Assembly: GCA_913055565.1 (NCBI GenBank)
Contig: CAJXKP010000024.1
Location: 1 to 40,218 of the forward strand
Reading direction: 5' to 3'
Origin: an uncultured Ectothiorhodospiraceae bacterium
GTDB lineage: Bacteria; Pseudomonadota; Gammaproteobacteria; Nitrococcales; Nitrococcaceae
Length of the DNA: 40,218 nt
Shown: positions 16,634 to 26,187 of the stretch, piece after piece
How the letters are laid out: every line of letters begins with the position of its first letter
Numbering within the stretch: position 1 is the first letter of the stretch
Notes under the pieces: model-generated
Database searches by the model: none
Seen by the model: only the letters and a program-made list of their open reading frames with translations
What the model was told of the DNA's origin: nothing
Position numbers and translations under genes: made by a program

Positions 16634-19600
16634 CGTTGGCGTCTCCGCGTTCAATTGGTCGACGGTCATTCGCTACTTCAAAACGCCAGCGGACCGCGTC
16701 TGACAGGGACGAGCCATGGGTGGCGCTGATACTGGGGGCTAACACCGCCGTGTAACGTCCGGGTTGGAGCGGCTCGTTGGGGATGAAATCGATCCGTCCG
16801 GTGCCGCGTTGATGGTCCAGCCGTCCTGGAACCGACTGCTTATCGGCGTCCAGGACCCGTAAGGCGTGGCTGTCTATGCTGGCCTGAGCTAAAGGCGCGT
16901 TGAAGACGGCGGTGATCGGTTGCCAGGGCGTCATGGATGCCCCTGCGGCCGGCAGGGTGGCGAGTGCCCGTAGGCGCCCTGTTTCAGGGGCGGAGACGCT
17001 GCGCTCGCGGGTATGGAAGCCGTCGCTGACCGTGACCCGCAGCCTGGGATCGGGGCCCGGCGCGAGCTCGGCGCTGGCAACGTTTACCGCCGTGTCAGCT
17101 AATCCCACCGCCAAAGGTCGGAAGCGCCCGCCGTCGCGACTGTAGGCGATATCGAAACGGAGCTCATTGTGGCGGTCCGGGTCGCGCGCCTGCCACGTCA
17201 GGCGAATGCGCTCGTCGCGTATGCGTGGCGGGGCAACGTCGAGCTGTGGGGCGTTGGGCGAGAGTGCTCGCCGCGCGATGGTGCGATCCTGGTGCCGGAT
17301 GATCAGGGCATCGGCCTTGTCGGTGCGGGCTAGGGTGGCCGTGAAGCGCCTTGCCGACGAGGCCGCGTTAGGCTTGAGTGCTGCCTGCGGCTCGATAGCC
17401 GTCGTTGCCAGGATGGTGCCGGCGTCATCGGTCAGTGCTAATCGCCAATGGCCCTGCGTCGAGTCGGCGTTGCGGGTTGTCCCCCGTGTGGCGTCCACGC
17501 GGGTGAAGGCGGCCTCTTGGCGCGCGGCGTCGACCATCCCATGTACCGTCCACACGGGGCGCATGGCCGGGGTCGCGTCGGCGTCACGCGCGGCTAGACG
17601 CAGTGGTCCCCCGCGCCCCGCTAAGCGTGAAGGCGGGTGGGTCAGCGCCTCGATGAGATCATCATAGGAGTCGTTGGTCACGAAGCTCGCGCCCACCAGC
17701 ATCTGACCTGCCATCATCAGGGGGTAGAGACGAGAGCCATTGGGGCTCGCATTGCCCTCGGCGTGGGATTTGTTGCGCCCGCCGTGGCCGACGCGCGGTA
17801 GCCGGAAGCCCTCAATCTGGTTCTCGCGCGTGGTCTCGTAGGCACTGGTCCAGGCCCCACGGTCATAGTGGCGGTCGTCGGCCATCATGACGTGGCCGAG
17901 CTCGTGGGCGAAATCCACTACGCCCTTGCGTATCGGTTGGAACCGCTCGTCGTCGAGAAAAACACCCACGATACCCGGCTGCGCCGCGGTGGCCTCTTGG
18001 TAGGCATAGCCGCCATCAGCGCGGATGTCGCTGCCCATGAACAGGACCACCGCGTCGGCGTCGCCGGCCTCCCGGTTCAGGCGTGGGCGCAGCCGTTCGA
18101 TGAGGCGTTGATCGCGTGGCTGGCGGTTGAGCAGGTCGTTGGCTGCCTGACGCCAGCTCTTGTCACCGACCGCAATGGTGCCTCGATAGGTGAGACGGGT
18201 GTCCACCACGGGAAAGTTCTGGGTGGTAAAGCGGGCACCGCTCGTCGCGATGGTATGGGCCGTGCCCGGCACCCATTGCTGGTCGCCACCAGTGAGGGCG
18301 TCGCCGCCCCAGTCACCGGCGCGGACGATGTAGTAGTCGAGATCCAGGCTGGGCGATCGCGGTGTGTAGGTGAGGTCAAGCGGGTCGCTGCGAAAGACCC
18401 TGGGCTCGGCGACGCATTGATCCACGGGCTCGACGGTGGCGAATAGCTCGTCGCCATCGGCCCGCTGGGGAAACCAGCCGTGGAAATTGACACTGGTCTC
18501 AGCATGAACCCGTTGGGTCGCCGTCCACTGATCGGGGCGTTGCAGCCGCACTCCGATCTTGGCTTGATAGAGTCGTCTCGTGCCCTCAACCGCAACATCG
18601 GCGTCGAAATGCCGCACCTGCCACCTTGGGGCGATGTTGGGATGGCCCCGCCATTTGACGTAGACCCGCGTCAGGGTGTTCTTACCGGCTACCAGCTCCG
18701 CATCGCGAGCGGCCTGGAAGACATGCGGCTCGATGCCACGTTGGCCCGTGAGGTGATTGCCGGTGGCGTAAATCTTTTGGCTTCGATCCAGATCCACCAT
18801 GGTGGCGAAGCGCCATCGGTAGTCCTGGTCGAGGCGCTGACCCTGGCGGGAGCTAATGCCGCTCGGCCCGGCGTTGACCGTAACGCGGTAGTGCACGCCA
18901 TCCTTGAGTCCCCGTGGGATCGCGACGCGCACCGCCTGCTCGCCGGCGAGCCGCACCTGGGCGCGCGCCGCTACCATGTTTCCCTGTGTGCTGCCGGTGG
19001 CGACGCGCACGGCCCCATTGGTCACGGTCGCCGGATCAATGGGCCGGTTAAAGGCAACGCGAATGCCTGGTTTGTCCCAATGGACGTTGCGCCGATCACG
19101 GGCAGGTTGGTGGCTTGCGATGCCGAACGATGGCTCCGGTCTGAGGGGATCGACTTCGTCGTTTCCGGTGTCCGTCGGGACGATCACCGTGTGGGCGTCC
19201 AGCATCGGCTGGGCACCGCCCCGTGGGCGGTAATTCGGTGACAGGCGTTGGTCCGCAATGCGATTCGGCGCGCGCAGATAGCCCTTGATGTGGACGGGCC
19301 CCTCTCGCACGGACTCCCGCCGTACCTGCTTGAGGTGTTCGTCGGTGGGGTCGGGCTCGCCCATGATGTCGCCCTTGGGGCTTTCGGCGCGGGTTAGATG
19401 GTAGCGCCCGATCTCGACGCGGCCTTGGCCAGCGAGCTCGAAACGCGCCCGGATGCGGCCGTCATGGATGTCGACCACAGAGACCGTGCCGGTTAGTTGT
19501 CGGGCGATGAGCTTTCGGCGCGTACCGGTAAAGATTCGGGACTCGTTACAGCCCCGGTCTTGGGCATCGCTGACGACCGACGGGTAGTGCTGCCACTTGC

Positions 19601-20447
19601 TGGCCACCGCCTCAAGGCCGCGCTGGCAGATGCGCTGCGCCATGGCCTGATGTGGACCCTTCCGCGACCGGCGAAACGCGTGGATCTTGCCCTGCCACTG
19701 GCGCAGCAGCTGAGGGTCGACGCCGCGCACCTCGGCCGGGTAGGTCCCGCCGGCTCGCAGGTCCGCCGGCTGTACGCCAGGTAGGGCGATGGTGAAGGTC
19801 GCGTAGCTCCCCGCCGGCCAGCCGGCGATTGTGCCTTGGCCGCTGCCATCGAGTGCGGCCGGGATGCTGTCTTCGACGCCCAGTTCTTTTAGACCGGCCT
19901 GGGGCGAGAAGACCTCAAACAGAATCGAGCGACTGGTATCGGTGGGTCCCGCGCCGCGCTCGCGGTTGAGCCGCTTTTTCGCCGCCTCGACGCGTTGGCG
20001 CAGCGCCTCGGGTAGAGCCTTTAGCTTGCCGCTGGTAATGGGATCGGCCTCACCGCGCTTAGCGGTTATCGCCTGGACATGGTGATTACAGGTCGTGCCC
20101 TGGCTGTCGAGCAGCCCCGACAAGCGCAGCCACCCCTGTCCTGGAAAGGGGGCCTCGCGGAAGCCCGCGCTGCGCGCCTGCCAGCGTGGGCTATCGGCTG
20201 GTGGCACCGCCTTGCCGCCCGACAGCGAGCGGTAACCGATGGGGAAGTCGCTGCCGCTGACCCCGGCTAGCATACTAGCTACCGAGCATTGGCCCTGTGG
20301 GGTGGGGTTGGGCACCTCCAGTCGCGTCGGCGCGCACGTCTGGGGGGCGGCGCTGGCCGAGGCGGCCAGCGCCGCTACGGCGACCAGCGTGGCACGCAAG
20401 GCCATTCCCATCGCGGGTCTGAGGTGCCGCCACCGCTCGCCATTCAT
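16623..20447 (-). CDS. Large exported zincin-like protein with Ig-like domains (paralogue B)
   Basis: A 1,274-residue protein with a clear signal peptide (LRATLVAVAALAASASAA). It is a paralogue of the following gene along nearly its whole length: CSVASMLAG/CSVSGMVDG, VPPADSPRW/VPPADSEAW, CNHHVQAI/CSHHVQAL, SPNYRPRGG/NPNYRDGS, IASHQPARDRRNV/VASHQPRANKRNV. It has an SbsA-type Ig-like domain near residue 440-560, a zincin motif HELGH at 848-852 followed by MADDRH (His860), a fibronectin-like segment FDIAYSRDGGRFRPLA, and a C-terminal Ig-like domain near 1155-1262. The third zinc ligand could be the Asp pair or the His eight residues after the second motif His. A GGGAGGGGG site lies just before the ATG. 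It starts 32 nt after the 533-residue gene. Confidence 0.83.
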   Translation of the reverse strand: MNGERWRHLRPAMGMALRATLVAVAALAASASAAPQTCAPTRLEVPNPTPQGQCSVASMLAGVSGSDFPIGYRSLSGGKAVPPADSPRWQARSAGFREAPFPGQGWLRLSGLLDSQGTTCNHHVQAITAKRGEADPITSGKLKALPEALRQRVEAAKKRLNRERGAGPTDTSRSILFEVFSPQAGLKELGVEDSIPAALDGSGQGTIAGWPAGSYATFTIALPGVQPADLRAGGTYPAEVRGVDPQLLRQWQGKIHAFRRSRKGPHQAMAQRICQRGLEAVASKWQHYPSVVSDAQDRGCNESRIFTGTRRKLIARQLTGTVSVVDIHDGRIRARFELAGQGRVEIGRYHLTRAESPKGDIMGEPDPTDEHLKQVRRESVREGPVHIKGYLRAPNRIADQRLSPNYRPRGGAQPMLDAHTVIVPTDTGNDEVDPLRPEPSFGIASHQPARDRRNVHWDKPGIRVAFNRPIDPATVTNGAVRVATGSTQGNMVAARAQVRLAGEQAVRVAIPRGLKDGVHYRVTVNAGPSGISSRQGQRLDQDYRWRFATMVDLDRSQKIYATGNHLTGQRGIEPHVFQAARDAELVAGKNTLTRVYVKWRGHPNIAPRWQVRHFDADVAVEGTRRLYQAKIGVRLQRPDQWTATQRVHAETSVNFHGWFPQRADGDELFATVEPVDQCVAEPRVFRSDPLDLTYTPRSPSLDLDYYIVRAGDWGGDALTGGDQQWVPGTAHTIATSGARFTTQNFPVVDTRLTYRGTIAVGDKSWRQAANDLLNRQPRDQRLIERLRPRLNREAGDADAVVLFMGSDIRADGGYAYQEATAAQPGIVGVFLDDERFQPIRKGVVDFAHELGHVMMADDRHYDRGAWTSAYETTRENQIEGFRLPRVGHGGRNKSHAEGNASPNGSRLYPLMMAGQMLVGASFVTNDSYDDLIEALTHPPSRLAGRGGPLRLAARDADATPAMRPVWTVHGMVDAARQEAAFTRVDATRGTTRNADSTQGHWRLALTDDAGTILATTAIEPQAALKPNAASSARRFTATLARTDKADALIIRHQDRTIARRALSPNAPQLDVAPPRIRDERIRLTWQARDPDRHNELRFDIAYSRDGGRFRPLAVGLADTAVNVASAELAPGPDPRLRVTVSDGFHTRERSVSAPETGRLRALATLPAAGASMTPWQPITAVFNAPLAQASIDSHALRVLDADKQSVPGRLDHQRGTGRIDFIPNEPLQPGRYTAVLAPSISATHGSSLSDAVRWRFEVANDRRPIERGDANDAR

Positions 20448-20479
20448 GGTTCCCCCTCCCCGCCGACGCTACCGGATGG

Positions 20480-22081
20480 TTAAGGGCAGCTCACCCCGGG
20501 GAACGAGACCTCCGCCGGATACGCGAAATCGCTGACCTCATTGAGATTCCACTCTCCGCTTCGGTTGCTGTCCAGCCATCCCCAGCGCCCGCTGCGGAAG
20601 TCCCCCGTCTTGGACAGGAACTTCAGATCGAACCAGCCCGTGCGGTCGTTGTTCGTAAAACGGCCGACGAACGAGTCACCGTCCCACATGCCTAGAAGTA
20701 GGCCCTTCTTGGCGTAGTCGCCGACCACGAATAGATGACGGGCCCATAGGGCCACGCGCCCGTGGTTGCTTTCATAGATGCCGTCGAACACATCGCGTTT
20801 GTTCGTGGTCGAGGTGATCGTGCTGCCGTCGCGGGTGAAGTTGCGGAAGGTATCTGGTGCCGGACCGCTGCGTTGCCCACTCCAGGGTTTGCTCGGTGAC
20901 TGCCCGTGCCAGGCCCATTGGCCCTCGAAGCGGTCGGCGCCCTTCATGGTGAAGCGAAAAACGCCGTTACGCGGGCCGTTCGTAAATGTCCCCGCTACAC
21001 AGGCGCCATCGATGCGACCGATAAGCACGCCGCGATCGGCGTAGTCGCCCACGATGAGGTCACCGAGCTGTCGCAGACGCAGCTCGCCGTGCTGCGTATC
21101 CCACCGCCCGGCCAGCCGAGCTGCATCCGCCATGCCCTTCTGCGAGGCCTGGGCCTCGACGGGCGTGATGCCAGGGTCCAGATTGGGGTTGTCGACGGGA
21201 ACGGACTCAAGATCGGCGCCGTCGTTATTGTCGTTATTATTGTTGCCGCTGGGGTCGGCGGCGGCCGTCGTGCTGTCGCGAATGTCGCGAACACCCTCGG
21301 CAACATCGCCAGAGCCGCTGGGAACTCCTTTGCTAACGCCGCCCTGTTCGTCGTTCGATCCACCGCTATTCGAATTGCCATCGCCACTCGCGCTGGGCGC
21401 CGGGCTGGTGTTGGCCCATAGGGTGTATTTCATGCTCTTGGCGGCACTTTTGCCGTTGAGGAACACGGAAACGATCCGGCCTCGGACGCCGCTGTATTCC
21501 TTGATCCAGGCCTGGCCCTTGTTATCGAGGCCTTTACCAATGGTGTAGTGGTCGATCTGGGTCCCGTCGTTACTACCCGGTAGGTATTTGCAGACGACGA
21601 CGTCTGTTTTGCCCCGAAAGCGTTTCTTGGTGAGATTGACCATCAGTCGGTCGTGACGTAGCGGCGACTCGGTGATGAACATCCGAGTGAATGCGCTGCG
21701 GATGGTGCCGGTGTGCCGAGTGTCCAGGGCGAGTCGACGGGGACCGATGGTGCCCCAGCCGTTCTTGTTGAGCTCGTTCCACTTGGCGATCATCTTGCGG
21801 GTGGTTTTGTCCGCCTCGTTCGCCTTGTCCAGACATTTGCGATAGATCTGGACGCTTTTGGGCAGCGTCGCACCCGAACTCGCGATCGCGGCCGCGCCGG
21901 TGCCGACGGCGCAGCCGACCTGCTTGGCGATCTCGTCATACTCCTTCCAGAGGTCAGCGGCGGCCTTGGCCCCGGACTGGCAACTGACGGCTTGGGCCGC
22001 TCCACTGGTCGCCAGACCGACGATGAGGGCAACAAGGCTAGTGAGACGGACCTGCCTGGGCTTGATGTTGATTCGAGTCAT
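20480..22081 (-). CDS. Exported protein with two beta-rich repeats; first gene of the zincin operon
   Basis: A 533-residue protein of no family I recognise. It has a signal peptide (LTSLVALIVGLATSGAAQA) and a first domain of about 200 residues with several cysteines (SCQSGAKAA, VGCAVGTG, YRKCLDKA, VVCKYLPG). A low-complexity Ser/Gly/Asn/Asp linker covers about residues 225-300. Two copies of a beta-rich repeat of about 80 residues follow. Repeat 1 begins GRWDTQHGELRL and contains IVGDYADRGVLIGRIDG and FTNGPRNGVFRF. Repeat 2 begins GIYESNHGRVAL and contains VVGDYAKKGLLLGMWDG and FTNNDRTGWFDL. The protein ends in SCP. Close spacing to the two zincin-like genes suggests the three work together outside the inner membrane. 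Confidence 0.8.
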   Translation of the reverse strand: MTRINIKPRQVRLTSLVALIVGLATSGAAQAVSCQSGAKAAADLWKEYDEIAKQVGCAVGTGAAAIASSGATLPKSVQIYRKCLDKANEADKTTRKMIAKWNELNKNGWGTIGPRRLALDTRHTGTIRSAFTRMFITESPLRHDRLMVNLTKKRFRGKTDVVVCKYLPGSNDGTQIDHYTIGKGLDNKGQAWIKEYSGVRGRIVSVFLNGKSAAKSMKYTLWANTSPAPSASGDGNSNSGGSNDEQGGVSKGVPSGSGDVAEGVRDIRDSTTAAADPSGNNNNDNNDGADLESVPVDNPNLDPGITPVEAQASQKGMADAARLAGRWDTQHGELRLRQLGDLIVGDYADRGVLIGRIDGACVAGTFTNGPRNGVFRFTMKGADRFEGQWAWHGQSPSKPWSGQRSGPAPDTFRNFTRDGSTITSTTNKRDVFDGIYESNHGRVALWARHLFVVGDYAKKGLLLGMWDGDSFVGRFTNNDRTGWFDLKFLSKTGDFRSGRWGWLDSNRSGEWNLNEVSDFAYPAEVSFPGVSCP

Positions 22082-22439
22082 GAGGCATCCCCAGATTCGG
22101 CTTGTACTTATCGGGCGGGTGGATCGTAAATGGCAGCGGCTTGGCGTTGCGATCTAGGTATATAACCTGAAAGATCGCATACGCCGCACACCTAAATGTT
22201 GAGGCTAAACGAGGGGGGTAGCCGCCGCAAGCTCCCGCTACGGCAGTCTTCGCGATGCACATGCTAATTGTTTCGGTGTGAGCGGAATCACAAATCGATA
22301 CACCGCCGCATGCGTAATGGTGGCCGTGTGTGCTCTGTTGGGAGCACTCCCACTCGGGATATCGGGTTTTGGTACAGTACTAGTTTGTGATGACCGAAGG
22401 GCTGGCCGGCCGCGGTTGGATGCCCTCAACGATTCCGCA
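22082..22439. other. Divergent intergenic region
   Basis: About 360 nt between the start of the exported-protein operon and the remnant of a GGDEF-EAL gene. It should hold the promoter of the operon, but I see no clear -35/-10 or sigma-54 element. A GTG-started frame at 22278 begins with a hydrophobic stretch and may be the lost N-terminus of the decayed gene. Confidence 0.4.
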
Positions 22440-23256
22440 CGGGCGTGGATGCGCGGCGGTCTACCAGGAGAAGACGGGCGACACGCTCCAGCACCACCAG
22501 GAGTTGCATATCGCCGCCGATGTTCGCTAGGCCATACGCTGCGGTCGGTTCGAGCGCTACGGCCAGCTCATTCAGCCCTGTGATCCGTCGGCGAGCAATA
22601 GTCCGGTGCCCATGGAATTGCTGGTGCGCATGACCGATGCCAACGGTGTGCTAGTGCGACTGGATTACTTCATCCCCGCTGCCGGGCGCTATGACATGAT
22701 GAGCGCCGTGGATCGATGGGTCTTGCGCGAGGCGCTACTGGCTAAGTGGCCGGGGTTGGCGCGCCGAAAAGGCCTGCGCCTGTCGGTCAACCTGTCGGGC
22801 CAATCCCTCAGCGATTCGGGGTTGGTGGCGTTTATCGGGGCGCTTATTCAGCAGTCATGTTTGCCCGCCGAGCAGCTGAATCTGGAGATCACGGAGACGG
22901 CGGTCATGGCGCAGCTGGACCATGCGGGTCAGGTGGTCCGAGAGTTGCGCGCGCTGGGCTGCACCGTCGCCCTCGATGATTTCGGCAGCGGATTGTCCTC
23001 GTTTCGCTATCTTCGCCACTTCCCGGTGGATATCGTCAAGGTGGATGGCGGTTTCGTACGGCTCATGGAGGACAGCGAGCCCGATCGGGTGATTGTCGAA
23101 TCCATTAACGATCTGGCGCATCGTTTGGGGGCTCTGACGGTCGCGGAATATGTCTGCAACACGGCCGTGTTGGAGCATGTCCGGGCGCTCGGGGTCGACT
23201 ATGCGCAGGGCTTCGCCCTGGCGCGGCCGTCACCATGCGCCGAGCTGGCGAGTTAG
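22440..23256 (+). pseudogene. Decayed GGDEF-EAL (cyclic di-GMP) gene
   Basis: Reading one frame, the segment begins with the end of a GGDEF domain (AAVYQEKTGDTLQHHQELHIAADV). It hits an in-frame TAG at 22528-22530 and continues without a frame shift into an EAL domain (AIRCGRFERYGQLIQP, MELLVRM, IPAAGRYDMMSAVDRWVL, LSVNLSGQ, EITETAV, DDFGSGLSSFRYL, VKVDGGF, DYAQGFALARPSP). The EAL signature is ELL, and the late catalytic glutamate of the AE-x-VE motif is replaced (AEYVCN). The GGDEF core and any sensory part are missing upstream. The internal stop, truncation and altered catalytic residue indicate a pseudogene. Translation could restart at 22606, but the product would lack key residues. Confidence 0.8.
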
Positions 23257-23316
23257 TCGTTTGCCTAGGCGCTAGTGGTCAGCAGGCTGGTGCTAACAGG
23301 TCTGTTGCTAACCGCG

Positions 23317-24870
23317 TCACGATCTCGGCGCGGCCTCGCTGTGCCGCGCGATGACCTCGCCGGAGTCCTCGTCGACTTCGTTGATAGTGACCGGATACCC
23401 CCACAGGAAGGCGAGCTGGCGCAGGGTCCGGCGGGCCTCGAGGGCGTCCAGGGTGCGTCCCCGGCGCACGGTGTGGCGCAGGGTCAGCTCGCGCGTACCA
23501 CGCATATCGGCATCAACGACCTCGATGCGCGGGCGGATCTCCGAGGGGTCGTGATTGGCGGCTAGCGCCTGGCGGACGCGGCGATAGCCGCGCTCGTCAT
23601 GGATGGCGCCCACCACGAAGGCGTCCTCGCTCGGGTCGTCATCCAGGCGGAAGAGGTGGAATTCCCGAATCAGCCGCGGCGAGAGGAACTGGCGGATGAA
23701 GCTCTCGTCCCGGAAATCCGCCCAGGCGCGCTTGAGCGTCGCCACGGGCTCTTGGTTGCCGGCGATCTCAGGGAACCACGCCCAGTCCTCATCGGTGGGC
23801 TCGGTGCAGAGACGCTCGATATCGCGGCACATGGCGAAGCCGAGGGCGTAGGGGTTGATGCCGCTAAAGCCGCGATGATCGAAGGGCGGCTGGGCGACGA
23901 CGGAGGAGTGCAGGTGCAGGAACTCCAGCATCGCGCCCTCGGTTAGCAGCCCCTTATCCCGCAGCCGATGCATGATGGTGTAGTGGCACCAGCAGGCACA
24001 GCCCTCGTTCATCATCTTGGTCTGGCGCTGCGGCTCGAAATAGGTCGATAGGTTCCGCACGATGCGCAGCAGCTCGCGTTGCCAGCCGGCGAGCAGCGGC
24101 GCCTTCTTCTCCAGGAAGTAGAGCAGGTTCTCCTCGGGCAGGGTCATGGCCCGCGCCTCGGCCTCGCGCTCGGGGTCCGGCTCGGCTTCCGCCTCGCCGA
24201 AGTGCGTGGTTACGCGCCAGAGCTCATGCTCGCCCTCGCGTTCCGCGACCCGGCGTTGGGCCAGGCGCTGGCGCTCCTCGTCAACGGTATACCGCCGCCG
24301 GGCGATGACATGGTCGATGCCCTGCTCCTGGAGGGCATGAGCGGCATCCAGAGTGCGCTCCACCGCGTCCAGGCCGTAGGCCCGCTCACATTGGGCTACA
24401 TAGGCTCGCACGAACTCCGCGTAGTCCAGGATGGCCTCGGCCTCGGTCCACTCCTGGAAGGTCTGATTGTTACGAAAGAAGTGGTTATGGCCCATGGCGG
24501 CATGGGCCAGCACCGTGGTCTGGGCCGTGGCGTTATTGTCCTCCATGAGATAGCACACCGCGGGATCGGAATTGACGATCATCTCCAGGGCCAGGTTGGT
24601 TAGGCCCTTGCGGTAGAGCCCCTCCTGGTGGGCAAAGCGCTTGCCGAACGACCAGTGCCGATACATATGCGGCAGTCCCAGCGAGGCGTAGGCGTCCAGC
24701 ATCTGCTCCGAGGTGATCACCTCGATGCGGTTGCGGTAGGTGGCAAGGCCCAGCTCGTTCTCGCCGATCTCGGCGACCGCCTCCTGGATCCGGTGCAGGT
24801 CGCTAACGGTCCAGTCACCGGTCTCGAAAAGCGGTTGCTGTGTCGATACCTCGCTTGTGCCCAGTCTCAT
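23317..24870 (-). CDS. SpoVR family protein (YcgB-type)
   Basis: A 517-residue member of the SpoVR/YcgB family. It has the family's typical start (FETGDWTVSDLHRIQEAVAEIGENELGL), the GLPHMYRHWSFGKRF and MIVNSDPAVCYLMEDN segments, and NEGCACWCHYTIMHRL. The function is unknown, though the family is linked to stress and stationary phase together with PrkA and YeaH. The ATG at 24870 overlaps the stop of the preceding yeaH-type gene by 4 nt (ATGA), which fixes the start and indicates translational coupling. It is the last gene of the prkA-yeaH-spoVR operon. Confidence 0.94.
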   Translation of the reverse strand: MRLGTSEVSTQQPLFETGDWTVSDLHRIQEAVAEIGENELGLATYRNRIEVITSEQMLDAYASLGLPHMYRHWSFGKRFAHQEGLYRKGLTNLALEMIVNSDPAVCYLMEDNNATAQTTVLAHAAMGHNHFFRNNQTFQEWTEAEAILDYAEFVRAYVAQCERAYGLDAVERTLDAAHALQEQGIDHVIARRRYTVDEERQRLAQRRVAEREGEHELWRVTTHFGEAEAEPDPEREAEARAMTLPEENLLYFLEKKAPLLAGWQRELLRIVRNLSTYFEPQRQTKMMNEGCACWCHYTIMHRLRDKGLLTEGAMLEFLHLHSSVVAQPPFDHRGFSGINPYALGFAMCRDIERLCTEPTDEDWAWFPEIAGNQEPVATLKRAWADFRDESFIRQFLSPRLIREFHLFRLDDDPSEDAFVVGAIHDERGYRRVRQALAANHDPSEIRPRIEVVDADMRGTRELTLRHTVRRGRTLDALEARRTLRQLAFLWGYPVTINEVDEDSGEVIARHSEAAPRS

Positions 24871-26183
24871 GTCGTCACGCCCTTGCGTCGGAAAAGGTCC
24901 TGGAAGACCGGAAATATATCGCCCGGATCCGCAATCCGCCGACGGGCGAAGTGCTCGTGCTGCTGGGTGACGGCGTCGTAGGAGCGCCAGAGGTCGCTGT
25001 TGCCGCCGCCGAGCAGCCCCGCACCGGCGGCGGCGCCGCGGGCAACCTCGACATAGGCGCCGTACTGGCACAGAGGCAGGACCTGCTCGCTGAGGACGCG
25101 CGGGCAGCGGTCGAGGTCTTGAGGCCAGTTATCGCCGTCCGAGGCCTGGGCCAGATAGATATTCCAGTCGTCGACGGGGTAGCGCTCGTCGATCACGCGC
25201 AGCATCTCGTCGAACGCGGACGATACGATGGTGCCGCCGGTCTGGCGACTGTGGAAGAAGGCCTCCTCGTCGACCTCCTGGGCGTACTGGGTGTGGCGGA
25301 TGAACACCAGCTCGACGCGCTCGTATTCCCGTTTAAGGAACAGGTGCAGGAGGATGAAGAAGCGCTTGGCCAGATCCTTCATCGCCTCGTCCATGGAGCC
25401 CGAGACGTCCATGAGACAGAACATCACCGCCTGGCTAACAGGCTTGGGGACGGATTCCACATGGCTGTAGCGCAGGTCGATGGGGTCGATGAACGGCACC
25501 GTGCGGCGGCGCTCTTGGGCCCGCGTTAGCATTGCCTCGAGCTCGGCGATGCGCGTCTCGGCGGCGCGGCCGTCGGCGGGCTGGATGCGCCCGGAGCGTA
25601 GATCCTCGAGCTCGCGCTCCATGGCCTCAACGGCCGCCTGGGTCGGGCGCCCCAGCGCGACCCGCCGCGCCATGGAATGGCGCATGGTCCGCTCCAGGCT
25701 CATGCGCACCGGCGGGCCGGTGGTGGTAAAGCCGGCGCGTCGCGGCTCGGCAGCGCTCTCGCCGCTGACGCGCGACTTCACCAGATCGGGCAGTTCGAGG
25801 TCCTCGAAGAAGACATCCAGGAACTCCTCGCGGCTGAGCTCGAAGGTGAATGAGTCTTCGCCCTCGCCGCTGTCGCTGCCCTGGCTGCCGCCGCCTTGAC
25901 CGCCCTCGGGGCGCTGGATGCGGTCGCCCTCGACGAAGTCCCGATTGCCCGGCAGGACGCGCTCGCGTGCGCCGGCGTCCGGGTCCTGGCCGAACTGCGG
26001 CTCGTGGACCTCGTCCTCCGGGATGGCCACCGCGCCGCCCTGATCGGCATCGGAGACCCCACGCTCGCGCAGGTTCTCGCGTATCGAGCGGCGGATGTGC
26101 GAGCGTGCGCGGCGTAGGAAGCGCTGGCGATTGCCGAGGTTCTTGCCCCGCGGTTGCTGGCGTCGGTCAATGATGCTGTCCAA
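24867..26183 (-). CDS. yeaH: YeaH/DUF444 family protein (von Willebrand A-like)
   Basis: A 438-residue DUF444 protein. The N-terminus (DSIIDRRQQPRGKNLGNRQRFLRR) aligns with the usual YeaH start, and the C-terminal half holds a von Willebrand A-like domain with a MIDAS motif (DVSGSMDEAMKDL). A Gly/Ser/Asp/Glu-rich linker lies near residues 100-115. There is no ATG in the expected place; a TTG at 26183, 4 nt after the prkA stop, fits the family start and is my choice. It is co-transcribed with prkA and spoVR. The role is thought to be in starvation and nitrogen stress with the PrkA kinase. Confidence 0.92.
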   Translation of the reverse strand: MDSIIDRRQQPRGKNLGNRQRFLRRARSHIRRSIRENLRERGVSDADQGGAVAIPEDEVHEPQFGQDPDAGARERVLPGNRDFVEGDRIQRPEGGQGGGSQGSDSGEGEDSFTFELSREEFLDVFFEDLELPDLVKSRVSGESAAEPRRAGFTTTGPPVRMSLERTMRHSMARRVALGRPTQAAVEAMERELEDLRSGRIQPADGRAAETRIAELEAMLTRAQERRRTVPFIDPIDLRYSHVESVPKPVSQAVMFCLMDVSGSMDEAMKDLAKRFFILLHLFLKREYERVELVFIRHTQYAQEVDEEAFFHSRQTGGTIVSSAFDEMLRVIDERYPVDDWNIYLAQASDGDNWPQDLDRCPRVLSEQVLPLCQYGAYVEVARGAAAGAGLLGGGNSDLWRSYDAVTQQHEHFARRRIADPGDIFPVFQDLFRRKGVTT

Positions 26184-26187
26184 GCTC

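Noticed and set aside
22278-22583. Plus-strand frame with a hydrophobic N-terminus before the EAL remnant
   Set aside because: After the hydrophobic stretch it reads the EAL remnant in the wrong frame; at most it is the lost start of the pseudogene.
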